This document shows positions 7,784 to 15,711 of a stretch of DNA of 33,140 nucleotides, one piece after another. The position numbers and the translations under genes are program-made. The DNA lies in the NCBI GenBank assembly GCA_002441585.1, contig DJWS01000008.1, forward strand, positions 1-33,140, written 5' to 3'. How positions within the stretch are numbered: position 1 is the stretch's first letter; every line of letters starts with the position of its first letter. Origin of the DNA: Candidatus Saccharibacteria bacterium UBA6224 (GTDB lineage Bacteria > Patescibacteriota > Saccharimonadia > Saccharimonadales > UBA4665). The notes under the pieces are model-generated. The model saw nothing but the letters and a program-made list of their open reading frames with translations. It searched no databases and was not told the origin of the DNA.

Positions 7784-7836
7784 TGAGGCTGACCCCTTAT
7801 TGGTGGTTCACCTTATAAGATACAGGAGCTAAGGGA

Positions 7837-8019
7837 ATGTACGGAGAAACCGGAAAAGTTTTGGGTAGTACTACTGTCACTACTGGTGGTGCAGTTGTTT
7901 TGCCGCACACCGCTGGCAACACCCTCGGTACCATTTTGGCATACGCTGCTATCACCATCGGTGTTACAGCTCTCGTAAGCCAACTCGTGGTCCGTGTCGT
8001 AAAGCGCCACTACCGCTAA
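7837..8019 (+). CDS. Mini sortase substrate-like protein, 60 aa (LPHTAG motif)
   Basis: The protein is almost only a sorting signal: a short head with GKVLGSTT, then VVLPHTAGN, one membrane helix (about 31-53) and a basic end (KRHYR). GKVLG[ST]TT also stands just before the LVNTG signal of the 1279-residue surface protein, which supports a shared function. There is no N-terminal signal peptide, so the head must cross the membrane by tail insertion. It is the first gene after a strong promoter and lies 49 bases before the sortase gene. GGAG and AAGGGA precede the start. It might be a pilus- or anchor-type subunit or a sortase-regulating peptide; both are inference. Confidence 0.78.
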   Translation: MYGETGKVLGSTTVTTGGAVVLPHTAGNTLGTILAYAAITIGVTALVSQLVVRVVKRHYR

Positions 8020-8068
8020 GGTAGCTGGCAGTACAATCCTCGAGCGAGTGGGTGAGTAGGAATCAGCT

Positions 8069-8701
8069 ATGGCAGTAAACAAACTGTTTGGCTTTATGCG
8101 CCGTCGATGGTTATCACTATTGGCGATACTGATGGTTTTCATTGGTGTCGGCATGCTGGTAGCTCCGTCGGCGTATTTTTGGTACTTGCGCGAGCAGGGT
8201 GCGCACGACAATGCCGCCTATGCAGCAACGACGGATGGCAATATCACGCGTACCAAACTCGATCTCGGTACGCCGGTGGCTATGGATGTTCCACGGCTTG
8301 GCATCAAGCTCGGCATCGTTGAGGGACATTACAACCCTGCGGACCATGCCTGGCGACTTGACCGGACTCACGCCTTCTATGTCTTGCCTGGTACGGCTCC
8401 GCTTACGCAGACAGCGCCGCCACTGATTTATGGTCACGATATCCCCGCCGTCTTCAAAAAATTCAATGGCATTGGGCCGTCAGAAGTTCTTTTTGTTCGC
8501 AATGACCGTGGCGAAACACTGATGTTCCGGTACGTAAATGAAGATATCGTGAAACCAGAGCAGGGTGTTCGCTTGAATACGATAAGCGATGGCAAGACTC
8601 TTAATCTGCTGACATGTACGGGCAGGTGGTTCACCGAGCGTCGCATCATGCATTTTCGATTCGTTGGTGAAATCAAAGACCCCACGAAGTTGGAGCTGTA
8701 G
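8069..8701 (+). CDS. Sortase (class D/E-like transpeptidase)
   Basis: The 210-residue protein has an N-terminal membrane anchor (about 14-38) and a sortase domain (about 70-200). The catalytic triad is visible: His123 in IYGHD, Cys183 in LLTCTG and an Arg at 191/192 in TERRIMHF. Sortases cut surface proteins at an LPXTG-type motif and join the carboxyl end to an amino group of the wall or of another subunit. The probable substrate is the adjacent 60-residue protein, and more distantly the LVNTG and LANTG proteins in this window. The subclass is uncertain. A weak ribosome site precedes the start, and the next gene begins 2 bases after the stop. Confidence 0.92.
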   Translation: MAVNKLFGFMRRRWLSLLAILMVFIGVGMLVAPSAYFWYLREQGAHDNAAYAATTDGNITRTKLDLGTPVAMDVPRLGIKLGIVEGHYNPADHAWRLDRTHAFYVLPGTAPLTQTAPPLIYGHDIPAVFKKFNGIGPSEVLFVRNDRGETLMFRYVNEDIVKPEQGVRLNTISDGKTLNLLTCTGRWFTERRIMHFRFVGEIKDPTKLEL

Positions 8702-8703
8702 TC

Positions 8704-10062
8704 ATGACGATGACCGAATTCATGTATTACCTCATTGCCGTCCTAAGTTTGTTCAACTTTGGGCGAGTGTTAGCCATGCTGCTCGGCTCGGATTATTATG
8801 ATATTAAGCAGGCCAGAAAAGCCCACCGCAATAAAAAATCCGAACCCTACCAGCCTCTTATAAGCATCATTATCCCGGCATACAACGAAGAAATGGGTGT
8901 GATTCGGACTATCGAATCGGTCCGTAAAAGTACCTACCATAATTACGAGATTATAGTCGTGGATGATGGGTCCAAAGACAACACGGCGTCGATGGTGCGC
9001 GAGTATATCCGAGGTCTGACACGCCACCATACGACTGGTTACTTGGCCCGCCGGGCCCGTTCGGGGCTTTTGCGCCGGCGGTTTGTCCATGTGCCGGACG
9101 ACAAGAAACGTACGGTACTTGTCAGCCAGCGCAACGGCGGTAAGGGCGCTGCACTCAATAACGGTATTAAAAACTATGCCAAGGGTGACTTGGTGATGGT
9201 GGTCGATGCCGATTCGTTGGTGCACCGCAAGGCCGTAGAGCGGATGGTGGCACATTTTCGCGACCCTAACATCATGGCTGCCGCCTCAAACGTCAAAGTT
9301 ATACCTAGCAAAACCGTGCTCGGGGCAGCACAACGGATCGAATATTTGGTGTCATATCGCATGAAGCGATCGCTGACAGCGCTGGGTATGGAATACATCA
9401 TTGGCGGCGTCGGCTCGACATTCCGGCGCAGTATGTTGCTGGAATGCAATCTGTATGATACTGACACCATGACCGAGGACATTGATTTGACGCTCAAATT
9501 AATCAAGCGCTATGGCAACAAGCAGTTCAAGGTCCACTATGCTGCCGATGCACTGACATATACCGAACATGTATTATCCTTCCGCTCGCTTGTCAAACAG
9601 CGTTACCGCTGGAAGTTTGGCCGGTTCCAGAGCTTACTAAAGAACCGTTCATTGATGTTTAGTAATCGCAAAGAATACTCGCGCCAGCTGACGTGGTATC
9701 AACTTCCGTATGCCTTGTTCGGTGAATTTGTACTGCTACTCGAGCCGATTCTGGTAGCCTACATTTTGGTGGTCACGCTGCAATACTTAGACGTCACATC
9801 GATGCTTTGGGTGTATACCATTGTCTCGAGCTTTGTACTACTGATGATGCTAGGCGAGGACAGTGAATCGTTCCGATCCAAAGTTGGCATGAGTATGATC
9901 TTGCCCTTCGTTTACTTCTTGATGTATATCCTGACAGCCGTAGAATTCTTAGCACTCATCAAATCGATACGTATGTCCAAGACGCTCTTCAGTAAAGAGC
10001 GCCAGGAAGGCAGTTGGGAGCACGTCGAGCGCTCCGGCAAGCCACTGACATTGCCAGTTTAG
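8704..10062 (+). CDS. Processive family 2 glycosyltransferase (NodC/PgaC/hyaluronan-synthase-like), membrane
   Basis: The 452-residue enzyme has one N-terminal membrane helix, a cytoplasmic GT-A domain and about three to four C-terminal helices. Visible motifs are IIIPAYNEE, VVDDGSKDNT (UDP-sugar binding), VDADS (DxD), TEDIDLTLK (acceptor/catalytic Asp) and KQRYRWKFGR (the Q/RxxRW motif of processive enzymes). It likely polymerises and exports a beta-linked polysaccharide such as poly-GlcNAc. The sugar cannot be read from the sequence. The start is 2 bases after the sortase stop, so the two are co-translated; this suggests an envelope glycan made together with sortase-attached proteins. Confidence 0.9.
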   Translation: MTMTEFMYYLIAVLSLFNFGRVLAMLLGSDYYDIKQARKAHRNKKSEPYQPLISIIIPAYNEEMGVIRTIESVRKSTYHNYEIIVVDDGSKDNTASMVREYIRGLTRHHTTGYLARRARSGLLRRRFVHVPDDKKRTVLVSQRNGGKGAALNNGIKNYAKGDLVMVVDADSLVHRKAVERMVAHFRDPNIMAAASNVKVIPSKTVLGAAQRIEYLVSYRMKRSLTALGMEYIIGGVGSTFRRSMLLECNLYDTDTMTEDIDLTLKLIKRYGNKQFKVHYAADALTYTEHVLSFRSLVKQRYRWKFGRFQSLLKNRSLMFSNRKEYSRQLTWYQLPYALFGEFVLLLEPILVAYILVVTLQYLDVTSMLWVYTIVSSFVLLMMLGEDSESFRSKVGMSMILPFVYFLMYILTAVEFLALIKSIRMSKTLFSKERQEGSWEHVERSGKPLTLPV

Positions 10063-10066
10063 CCAT

Positions 10067-11587
10067 CTACAATTCGTGCATGACGGTGATGTGGGCGCCG
10101 ATGCTGTTGAGGCGTTCGGCCAAATCTTCGTAACCACGGTTGATGGTGTAGACATTGCGCAGCATGGAGTTACCCTGGGCGGCCAGCATACCGATCAGCA
10201 GCATCACGGCCGGTCGGATACCGCTCGGGCAGACGACGTCAGCGGCGCGCCAGCGGGTCGGGCCATCGATGTAAGCCCGGTGCGGATCGGCTAGGTCCAT
10301 CTTGACGCCGATCTTCTTCATTTCGGTGTACATCAGGGCCCGATCCTCGTAAACCCAGTCATGGATGAGTGTGCGGCCCTTGGCGACAGCAGCAATCGGC
10401 ACGAAGTAGGGCAGGTTGTCGATGTTGACACCGGGGAAGGGGCGACCGTAAAGCTTTTCGGCGGGGGCGACCAGCTTGCCGTTGTGCTTGTGGATAGTGA
10501 TGTCCACTAGGTCGGTGTAGCCATTGTCGGCTTTGTAGACTTCGCTGACGTCATAAGTTAGGCCCATCTTCTCGAGCTTTAGAAGCTCCAGCTCTAGGAA
10601 CTCTATCGGAGCACGCTTGACGGTTATGGACGAATCGGTCGTGATGGCGGCAGAAATGAAGGTCATGGCCTCGACCGGGTCTTCGCTGGGCGAATACGTT
10701 ACGTTCTTTTTGATGGTGCCGACACCTTCTACGCGCAAGGTGCTTGTGCCGATGCCGTCAATCTTGACGCCGAGTTTCCTCAGGAACAGGCACATGTCCT
10801 GGACCATGTAGTTCGCGCTCGCCATCTTGATGGTCGTCATGCCTGGCGTCTTGGCGGCTGCCATCAGGACATTCTCAGTCGTGGTATCGCCGGATTCGTA
10901 CAGCACGACGGTGCGTTTCGGCAGGTGCTTATCAACGGTGACTAGGTATTGGCCGCTGTGCGTGGCGACATTGACGCCGAATTCTTCAAGGGCGTACAGA
11001 TGAGGCAAGACGGTTCGACGGCCGAGTTCACAACCCCCGGCATAGGGGATCTTGAATTCGTTCATGAGGTGCATTACCGGACCGATGAACATGATCACGC
11101 TGCGTGTTTTGCGGGCGGATTCTTTGTGCATCTTATCGAGATTGAGTTTGGCGGGCGGCTTGATTTCCAAATCGCTGCCAATCCAGCGTACGTGCACACC
11201 CATGCTGGTGAGTACCTCGATGAGTCGGTTGACTTCCTCGATGCGGGCGACGTTTTTGAGGCGGGTGGTGCCTTCGTTGAGTAGACTAGCTGCTAGCAGA
11301 CCGACGGCGGCGTTTTTGCTGGTCTTGACGGTAATTTCACCGTGCAATTCGTGACCGCCCTCAATGTGGAGGTTGACCGCACCGCTATTCAGGGTAATCA
11401 GTGGCTTATTCAGGACGTCACTGACACGGCCCAGGGTCTCCAGACTGAGGTTCTGACCGCCGCGCTCCATGCGGTTGACCGCCGATTGGCTGGTCTTGAG
11501 CTGGCGGGCAAACTCGGCCTGAGTAAGTCCTCTATCTTGTCGTAATTGTGATATTAATGAACCGATTTTCTCATTTGTTGTAGGCAT
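10067..11587 (-). CDS. murA: UDP-GlcNAc 1-carboxyvinyltransferase (MurA) fused to an N-terminal XRE-type HTH
   Basis: The 506-residue protein combines a DNA-binding helix-turn-helix (about 5-62, LTQAEFARQLKTSQSAVNRM) with a full MurA/EPSP-synthase-like domain (about 70-506). MurA adds enolpyruvate from PEP to UDP-GlcNAc, the first committed step of peptidoglycan synthesis. Key residues are kept: Lys91-Asn92 (SKNAA), the PEP-binding Cys186 in AGGCELGRR with Arg191 five residues later, Asp in VNIDNLPY and Arg in CPSGIRPAV. Typical MurA has about 420 residues, so the HTH is an addition of about 65. The promoter contains a palindrome (separate entry), which fits autoregulation. It converges on the GT2 gene with a gap of 4 bases. 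Confidence 0.9.
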   Translation of the reverse strand: MPTTNEKIGSLISQLRQDRGLTQAEFARQLKTSQSAVNRMERGGQNLSLETLGRVSDVLNKPLITLNSGAVNLHIEGGHELHGEITVKTSKNAAVGLLAASLLNEGTTRLKNVARIEEVNRLIEVLTSMGVHVRWIGSDLEIKPPAKLNLDKMHKESARKTRSVIMFIGPVMHLMNEFKIPYAGGCELGRRTVLPHLYALEEFGVNVATHSGQYLVTVDKHLPKRTVVLYESGDTTTENVLMAAAKTPGMTTIKMASANYMVQDMCLFLRKLGVKIDGIGTSTLRVEGVGTIKKNVTYSPSEDPVEAMTFISAAITTDSSITVKRAPIEFLELELLKLEKMGLTYDVSEVYKADNGYTDLVDITIHKHNGKLVAPAEKLYGRPFPGVNIDNLPYFVPIAAVAKGRTLIHDWVYEDRALMYTEMKKIGVKMDLADPHRAYIDGPTRWRAADVVCPSGIRPAVMLLIGMLAAQGNSMLRNVYTINRGYEDLAERLNSIGAHITVMHEL

Positions 11588-11596
11588 AGTGCTCCA

Positions 11597-11625
11597 ATTA
11601 TATCAATCATGATATAAAACGTCAA
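11597..11625 (-). promoter_or_regulatory. murA promoter
   Basis: On the minus strand TTGACG (11620-11625), a 17-base spacer and TATAAT (11597-11602) with TGA in front (extended -10). The ATG follows the -10 by 9 bases, so the transcript has almost no leader. GGAG overlaps that short stretch. Confidence 0.85.
11598..11617. promoter_or_regulatory. Palindromic operator candidate inside the murA promoter
   Basis: TTATATCA ATCA TGATATAA is a perfect 8-bp inverted repeat with a 4-base centre. It fills most of the spacer and overlaps the -10 of murA, so a bound dimer would block RNA polymerase. The obvious candidate ligand is the HTH domain of the MurA protein itself (inference). Confidence 0.65.
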
Positions 11626-11679
11626 TATTGCTAGCGTATTTGTTTTGGTGGACTTCATATGTATTCTACGCTCCTCGGC

Positions 11680-11688
11680 TGTTATAAT
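11680..11688 (+). promoter_or_regulatory. Extended -10 promoter upstream of glyA
   Basis: TGTTATAAT is an extended -10. The -35 (TGTATT, 17 bases upstream) is weak. Six bases after the -10 an ATG ATC TAA occurs at 11695, a two-codon frame at the expected transcript start. The main glyA start is about 65 nt further. Confidence 0.6.
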
Positions 11689-11758
11689 CCAAGCATGATC
11701 TAACGAATTCCCCATATCTCAATTAGTGCTAAACTAGTAACCAAACGAGGGGAATTAT

Positions 11759-13036
11759 ATGCAGGACGACAAAGTTGCGGCAGCGATTGCCGGCGAAGAG
11801 AAACGTGAACGCGAAGGAATCGAGCTGATTCCTTCCGAAAACTACGTCAGTCGTGACGTGCTGGACGCACTAGGCAGCGTCTTCACCAACAAATACAGCG
11901 AGGGGTATCCGGGCAAGCGTTATTACGGCGGGCAGGAATTTACCGATATCGTCGAGCAGCTGGCTATCGACCGGGCCAAGCAACTGTTCGGTGCCGACCA
12001 CGCCAATGTCCAGCCACACAGTGGGGCACCGGCGAACGAGGCCGTTTACAGCGCCTGGCTGGAGCCGGGCGATACCGTGCTGGCGATGGACCTCAGCCAT
12101 GGCGGCCACCTTACCCATGGTGCACCAGTAACGCGCAGTGCCAAGCTGTACAACTTTATTCGCTACAAGATGAAAGATCCGACTACTGGCGAGATAGATT
12201 ACGATGAACTGCGCGAGTTGGCACAGACTCACAAGCCAAAGATCATTTTGGCCGGCTTTAGTGCCTACCCGCGCGAGCTGGACTACGCCAAATTCGCCGA
12301 GATTGGTAAAGAAGTCGGCGCGCTTTTGATGGCCGACATGGCCCACATTGCCGGCCTGATTGCCGGCGGCGTTGCCAAGAATCCGTTCGACTATGGTTTC
12401 CATGTCATCACGACGACTACACACAAGACATTGCGCGGCCCTCGCGGTGGACTGATCCTGAGTAAGGGCACGGTCAGTAGCCCGCTCAAAGCTCCAGATA
12501 AAACCATCGAAAATATACCGACCCTGATTGACCGCTCAATTTTCCCGGGTATGCAAGGCGGACCCCACATGCACGTCATCGCCGCCAAAGCCGTCTGCTT
12601 CGGCGAGGCCCTCAAGCCGGAATTCAAGGAATATGCCAAGCAGATCGTCAAGAATGCTGCCGCCCTGGCTAAAGAGCTAGAGCAGCGTGGTTTCCAGTTA
12701 GTTACGGGCGGTACCAGCAACCACCTAATACTGGCCGATGTCTACAAGAGCTTTGCCATCGATGGCAAGGTGGCCGAAGAAGCCCTAGACGCTATCGGCC
12801 TAACGCTCAACAAGAATGCCGTAGCTGACGATCCGCTGCCGCCATATCGGCCGAGCGGTATTCGCCTGGGGACCCCGGCACTGACCACTCGCGGTATGAA
12901 AGAGAAGGACATGGTCCGTATTGCCGAATGGATGAAACTGGCCATTGATAATCGCGAGAAGCCGGCACAACTAGAAAAACTGAAGGCCGAGGTCAAGGCA
13001 TTTGCCCTGAAGTTCCCGCTGCCAAGCGATAAATAA
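11759..13036 (+). CDS. glyA: Serine hydroxymethyltransferase
   Basis: The 425-residue protein aligns along its whole length with bacterial GlyA. It converts serine and tetrahydrofolate to glycine and 5,10-methylene-THF, using PLP. Visible features are LIPSENYVSRDVL and NKYSEGYPGKRYYGG near the N-terminus, VQPHSGAPAN, DMAHIAGLIA, and TTTTHKTLRGPRGG with the PLP Lys at residue 223. GAGGGG stands before the ATG. The Nudix gene follows after 9 bases, so the two are probably one operon. FolD elsewhere in the window uses the product. Confidence 0.97.
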   Translation: MQDDKVAAAIAGEEKREREGIELIPSENYVSRDVLDALGSVFTNKYSEGYPGKRYYGGQEFTDIVEQLAIDRAKQLFGADHANVQPHSGAPANEAVYSAWLEPGDTVLAMDLSHGGHLTHGAPVTRSAKLYNFIRYKMKDPTTGEIDYDELRELAQTHKPKIILAGFSAYPRELDYAKFAEIGKEVGALLMADMAHIAGLIAGGVAKNPFDYGFHVITTTTHKTLRGPRGGLILSKGTVSSPLKAPDKTIENIPTLIDRSIFPGMQGGPHMHVIAAKAVCFGEALKPEFKEYAKQIVKNAAALAKELEQRGFQLVTGGTSNHLILADVYKSFAIDGKVAEEALDAIGLTLNKNAVADDPLPPYRPSGIRLGTPALTTRGMKEKDMVRIAEWMKLAIDNREKPAQLEKLKAEVKAFALKFPLPSDK

Positions 13037-13045
13037 GGGGAAGAA

Positions 13046-13525
13046 GTGAGCGGAACCACATTTCACGCCGCGGTATTCCTGATAATCAGGGACGAGACAG
13101 GGAGAATACTCTTACACCAGCGGGCTGGCACCGATTTTTTGCCGGGTTATTGGGACTTCCCGAGCGGGCACGTCGAAGACGATGAGTCATTCGCCGATGC
13201 GGCCGTGCGCGAATTGCGCGAAGAGACATCCCTGGTCGTGAAGCCAGAAGACCTGGAACTCGTCCATGCCAGCATTAACCACACCGATATGCCTTATATA
13301 AATCTTATTTTTGCGGTAGCTGAGTGGTCCGGTACGCCGACCATTGTGGAGGCCCACAAATGCAGCGGCATGGATTTCTTCGCGCTAAACGATTTGCCAG
13401 CCAAGCTGTCGCTGGCCGTGCGAAACATGCTGACGCAAGACTTTAAGCCCGATTTGCGTGCCGGGTTGTTCGTCAGCACTGACCACTACGAACAGATCAT
13501 GGGCGAGCCATTCGAATTAGCCTAA
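13046..13525 (+). CDS. Nudix hydrolase
   Basis: The 159-residue protein has the complete Nudix box GHVEDDESFADAAVRELREE (G-x5-E-x7-REUxEE), so it should hydrolyse a nucleoside diphosphate linked to another group, with Mg2+. RILLHQRAGTDFLPGYWDFP before the box is of the MutT/DHNTP-pyrophosphatase style. The substrate cannot be told. It starts with GTG after GGGGAAG and is the second gene of the glyA operon. A folate-side role is possible by context only. Confidence 0.87.
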   Translation: MSGTTFHAAVFLIIRDETGRILLHQRAGTDFLPGYWDFPSGHVEDDESFADAAVRELREETSLVVKPEDLELVHASINHTDMPYINLIFAVAEWSGTPTIVEAHKCSGMDFFALNDLPAKLSLAVRNMLTQDFKPDLRAGLFVSTDHYEQIMGEPFELA

Positions 13526-13551
13526 GGGTTTAAGAGCGAAAGAAGCAGCCG

Positions 13552-13815
13552 TTAGCTGGTTTTCTTGGCGATCCAGGTCATGATGACGGCAGCCGCTACC
13601 CAGTTGGGCAGAATCCACAAGATAGCCAGACCGTAGTCGCTGGTATGGTTCAGGCCGATGAACCAGCTGAAGCCGAGGTACATGACGAACGGTAGGTACA
13701 TGAACCAGGCGATGTCGCTGACTGGTACGTAACTGCCGCGCCTCTTAACGAACAGCACTTGCTTCTTAACACTCTTTGATGATTTGGAGCTCTTGGTTGA
13801 TACTTTCTTTGCCAT
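13552..13815 (-). CDS. Small two-helix membrane protein
   Basis: The 87-residue protein begins with a Lys/Ser-rich cytoplasmic head (MAKKVSTKSSKSSK), then KRRGSYVPV and two membrane helices (about 35-52 and 60-82), ending IAKKTS. I know no named family. The start is set by TAGCAT on the minus strand 7 bases before the ATG, the leaderless layout common in this window. It is 35 bases downstream of murB. Confidence 0.72.
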   Translation of the reverse strand: MAKKVSTKSSKSSKSVKKQVLFVKRRGSYVPVSDIAWFMYLPFVMYLGFSWFIGLNHTSDYGLAILWILPNWVAAAVIMTWIAKKTS

Positions 13816-13850
13816 AGTGCTAATGCTAACACATATCGTTGTGGAGTGCA

Positions 13851-14876
13851 CTACGGAAGTAATTCGGGTTCTTGCACCAGGGTGACGTCGAATTGCGCCT
13901 TGATGGCATCGAGAATCTTTTGTCGGAAAGCTAGCAAATCGGCCGTGGTCTTGGCGGCTTCGTTGACGAATACCAGCGGTTGGGTGGGCCAGGTCGCCAT
14001 GCCCGTTTCGCTATCGTGATAGTCCTTGAAACCGGCTTGTTCTATCATCCAGGCGGCCGATAGCTTTATACCGCCATCGACATCCCAGTGCGGCGCTGCC
14101 GGATAATCGGCCTGAATCTGGGTGAACGTTCCCCGGTCGACAATCGGATTACCAAAAAACGAACCGTTATTGGCTACCTCGGCCGGATTGGGCAATTTGC
14201 TGCTACGTATATCGATGACGGCTCGTCGTAACACCTGGGCGTCGTATGTCTCGATACTGCGTTCAATCAGATAGTTCTGGAGCGCGGCATATAGCGGTGG
14301 TTGAGGCAAAGTAGTGGATAGATGCAAAGTAATGGCGGTAATAATGAAGCGGTCCTTGTCTGCCGCCTTGAATCGGCTGGTGCGATAGCCGAACTGACAA
14401 TCGATGTTAGGAATGTTCTGAAAGGCGTGTGTCTGTCTGTCGTAAACCTCGACGCTAACTAGCGTGTCGGCGATTTCCTGACCGTAGGCACCGACATTTT
14501 GCACCGGTGTCGCACCGGCCGTTCCGGGAATCAAACTGAGGCATTCGATGCCGGACAACCCGGCGTCGACCGTTCGCTGGACTACACTATCCCAATCTTC
14601 ACCGGCGCCAATCGTGATGTAGTGGTTATTATCGTCTTCTGGAAAATCCTCGTAATTGAGGATCTTGTTGACGATGATCAAACCGTCAAACCCCTCGTCT
14701 TTCCAGATAATATTGCTGCCGCTACCGATGGTAATGACGGGCAGATTCCGTTGATCGGCCCAGGCTACCGCCTCGACGACTTGTTGCCGATCGGTGACCT
14801 CACAGACATATGCGGCCGTCCCGCCCAGGCGCATAGTTGAATAATCACGGAGTGAAACTTGTTCGCGGGGAGTCAT
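13851..14876 (-). CDS. murB: UDP-N-acetylenolpyruvoylglucosamine reductase
   Basis: The 341-residue flavoenzyme reduces the MurA product to UDP-MurNAc with NADPH. The length equals the type I enzymes (about 340). FAD-binding strands are visible (RLGGTAAYVCEV, VITIGSGSNIIW), IPGTAGATPVQNVGAYGQE, GYRTSRFK, the catalytic Ser in NNGSFFGNPIV and the C-terminal Glu in QEPELLP. The ATG lies 6 bases after a perfect TATAAT (minus strand, 14883-14888), so the mRNA is leaderless. A longer frame upstream of this ATG would include the promoter and is rejected. Confidence 0.95.
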   Translation of the reverse strand: MTPREQVSLRDYSTMRLGGTAAYVCEVTDRQQVVEAVAWADQRNLPVITIGSGSNIIWKDEGFDGLIIVNKILNYEDFPEDDNNHYITIGAGEDWDSVVQRTVDAGLSGIECLSLIPGTAGATPVQNVGAYGQEIADTLVSVEVYDRQTHAFQNIPNIDCQFGYRTSRFKAADKDRFIITAITLHLSTTLPQPPLYAALQNYLIERSIETYDAQVLRRAVIDIRSSKLPNPAEVANNGSFFGNPIVDRGTFTQIQADYPAAPHWDVDGGIKLSAAWMIEQAGFKDYHDSETGMATWPTQPLVFVNEAAKTTADLLAFRQKILDAIKAQFDVTLVQEPELLP

Positions 14877-14882
14877 AGGGCC

Positions 14883-14888
14883 ATTATA
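14883..14888 (-). promoter_or_regulatory. -10 box giving a leaderless murB mRNA
   Basis: TATAAT on the minus strand, followed by six bases and the murB ATG. The expected transcription start coincides with the A of the ATG. Confidence 0.75.
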
Positions 14889-14959
14889 CCTCACCGGATT
14901 TATAGGGTTGCGCTCCCGGACAGTTTGACGTTTACTAGAGTGAGATGAAGGAGGAGGCG

Positions 14960-15508
14960 ATGCAGCAACCAACCCCATTTAGGAATCTTGGAGCACGACT
15001 AAAATACGTCCGCGAGCAAAAAAGCGAGACGTTGGCCGAAACCGCTGGTGCGGTCGAGATTGACGTGGAAGCACTCGATCGGATTGAATCTGGGCACGAA
15101 CGACCGGCTGAGGACGTGTTACTACTGCTGTTGGATCACTTCGACATGAAAGACCAAGAGGCGATGCAAATCTGGGAGTCCGCCGGATACACCGGCAACA
15201 CCGACCCACGCGATACGCGCTTTCGCGCCTCCGATCAGATCGAAAAGAGCCAGACCATCGTGCTGTTGGCGATGGATATGCGCACTCAGTACAGCGATGG
15301 AGTCGACATTTCATCAAACAAGGCTGGTGTCACCCTTCAGTTTACCCAGGATAGTTACGGCGGCGGAGAGCAACCAGTCGCTCGCATTGGCATGAGTTAT
15401 GAACAAGCTGGGGTGCTGCTACAGACCCTACAGCAAGCCGTCTTGTATGGTCGATCGGGTTATACCCAAAAGCGCCTTGGCGAGCCTCGGCAATCTTCTG
15501 ACAACTAA
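14960..15508 (+). CDS. XRE-type HTH protein with C-terminal DUF3467-like domain
   Basis: The 182-residue protein has an N-terminal helix-turn-helix (about 8-65, LGARLKYVREQKSETLAETA). Then comes a region with WESAGY, followed by a second domain (about 95-170) containing DMRTQYSDGVDIS, GVTLQFTQDS and VARIGMSYEQAGVLLQTLQQ. The last part resembles DUF3467 proteins, where a conserved beta strand and an SxEHAK-type helix occur. It is probably a cytoplasmic transcription regulator; its targets are unknown. The ATG is chosen because AAGGAGGAGG stands directly before it. It diverges from murB with about 80 bases between starts. Confidence 0.75.
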   Translation: MQQPTPFRNLGARLKYVREQKSETLAETAGAVEIDVEALDRIESGHERPAEDVLLLLLDHFDMKDQEAMQIWESAGYTGNTDPRDTRFRASDQIEKSQTIVLLAMDMRTQYSDGVDISSNKAGVTLQFTQDSYGGGEQPVARIGMSYEQAGVLLQTLQQAVLYGRSGYTQKRLGEPRQSSDN

Positions 15509-15582
15509 CATTGTTCCCTGAGAAATATCTTATAGACCACGTTGTATTGGTCTGACACACTGGTTTTGTAGCGAGGGAGGAT

Positions 15583-15711
15583 ATGGCTATGGCACGATCA
15601 GATTTACGCAAGAAAGATTGGGACGTGGTAGCCCGCAAGGAGTTCGAGGCGATGGACGCGGAAGAGCAAGAATCGTTCTTGGAACTGCGGGCTCGAATCT
15701 ACGGCGAGTAG
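15583..15711 (+). CDS. Small charged protein, 42 aa, unknown
   Basis: A short frame of 43 codons starts after GAGGGAGG, an excellent ribosome site. The peptide is highly charged and helical (SDLRKKDWDVVARKEFEAMD, then EEQESFLELRARIYGE) with no membrane segment. I recognise no family. It follows the HTH gene by 74 bases and may belong to its operon. Its stop abuts the stop of the hydrolase gene on the other strand. Confidence 0.62.
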   Translation: MAMARSDLRKKDWDVVARKEFEAMDAEEQESFLELRARIYGE

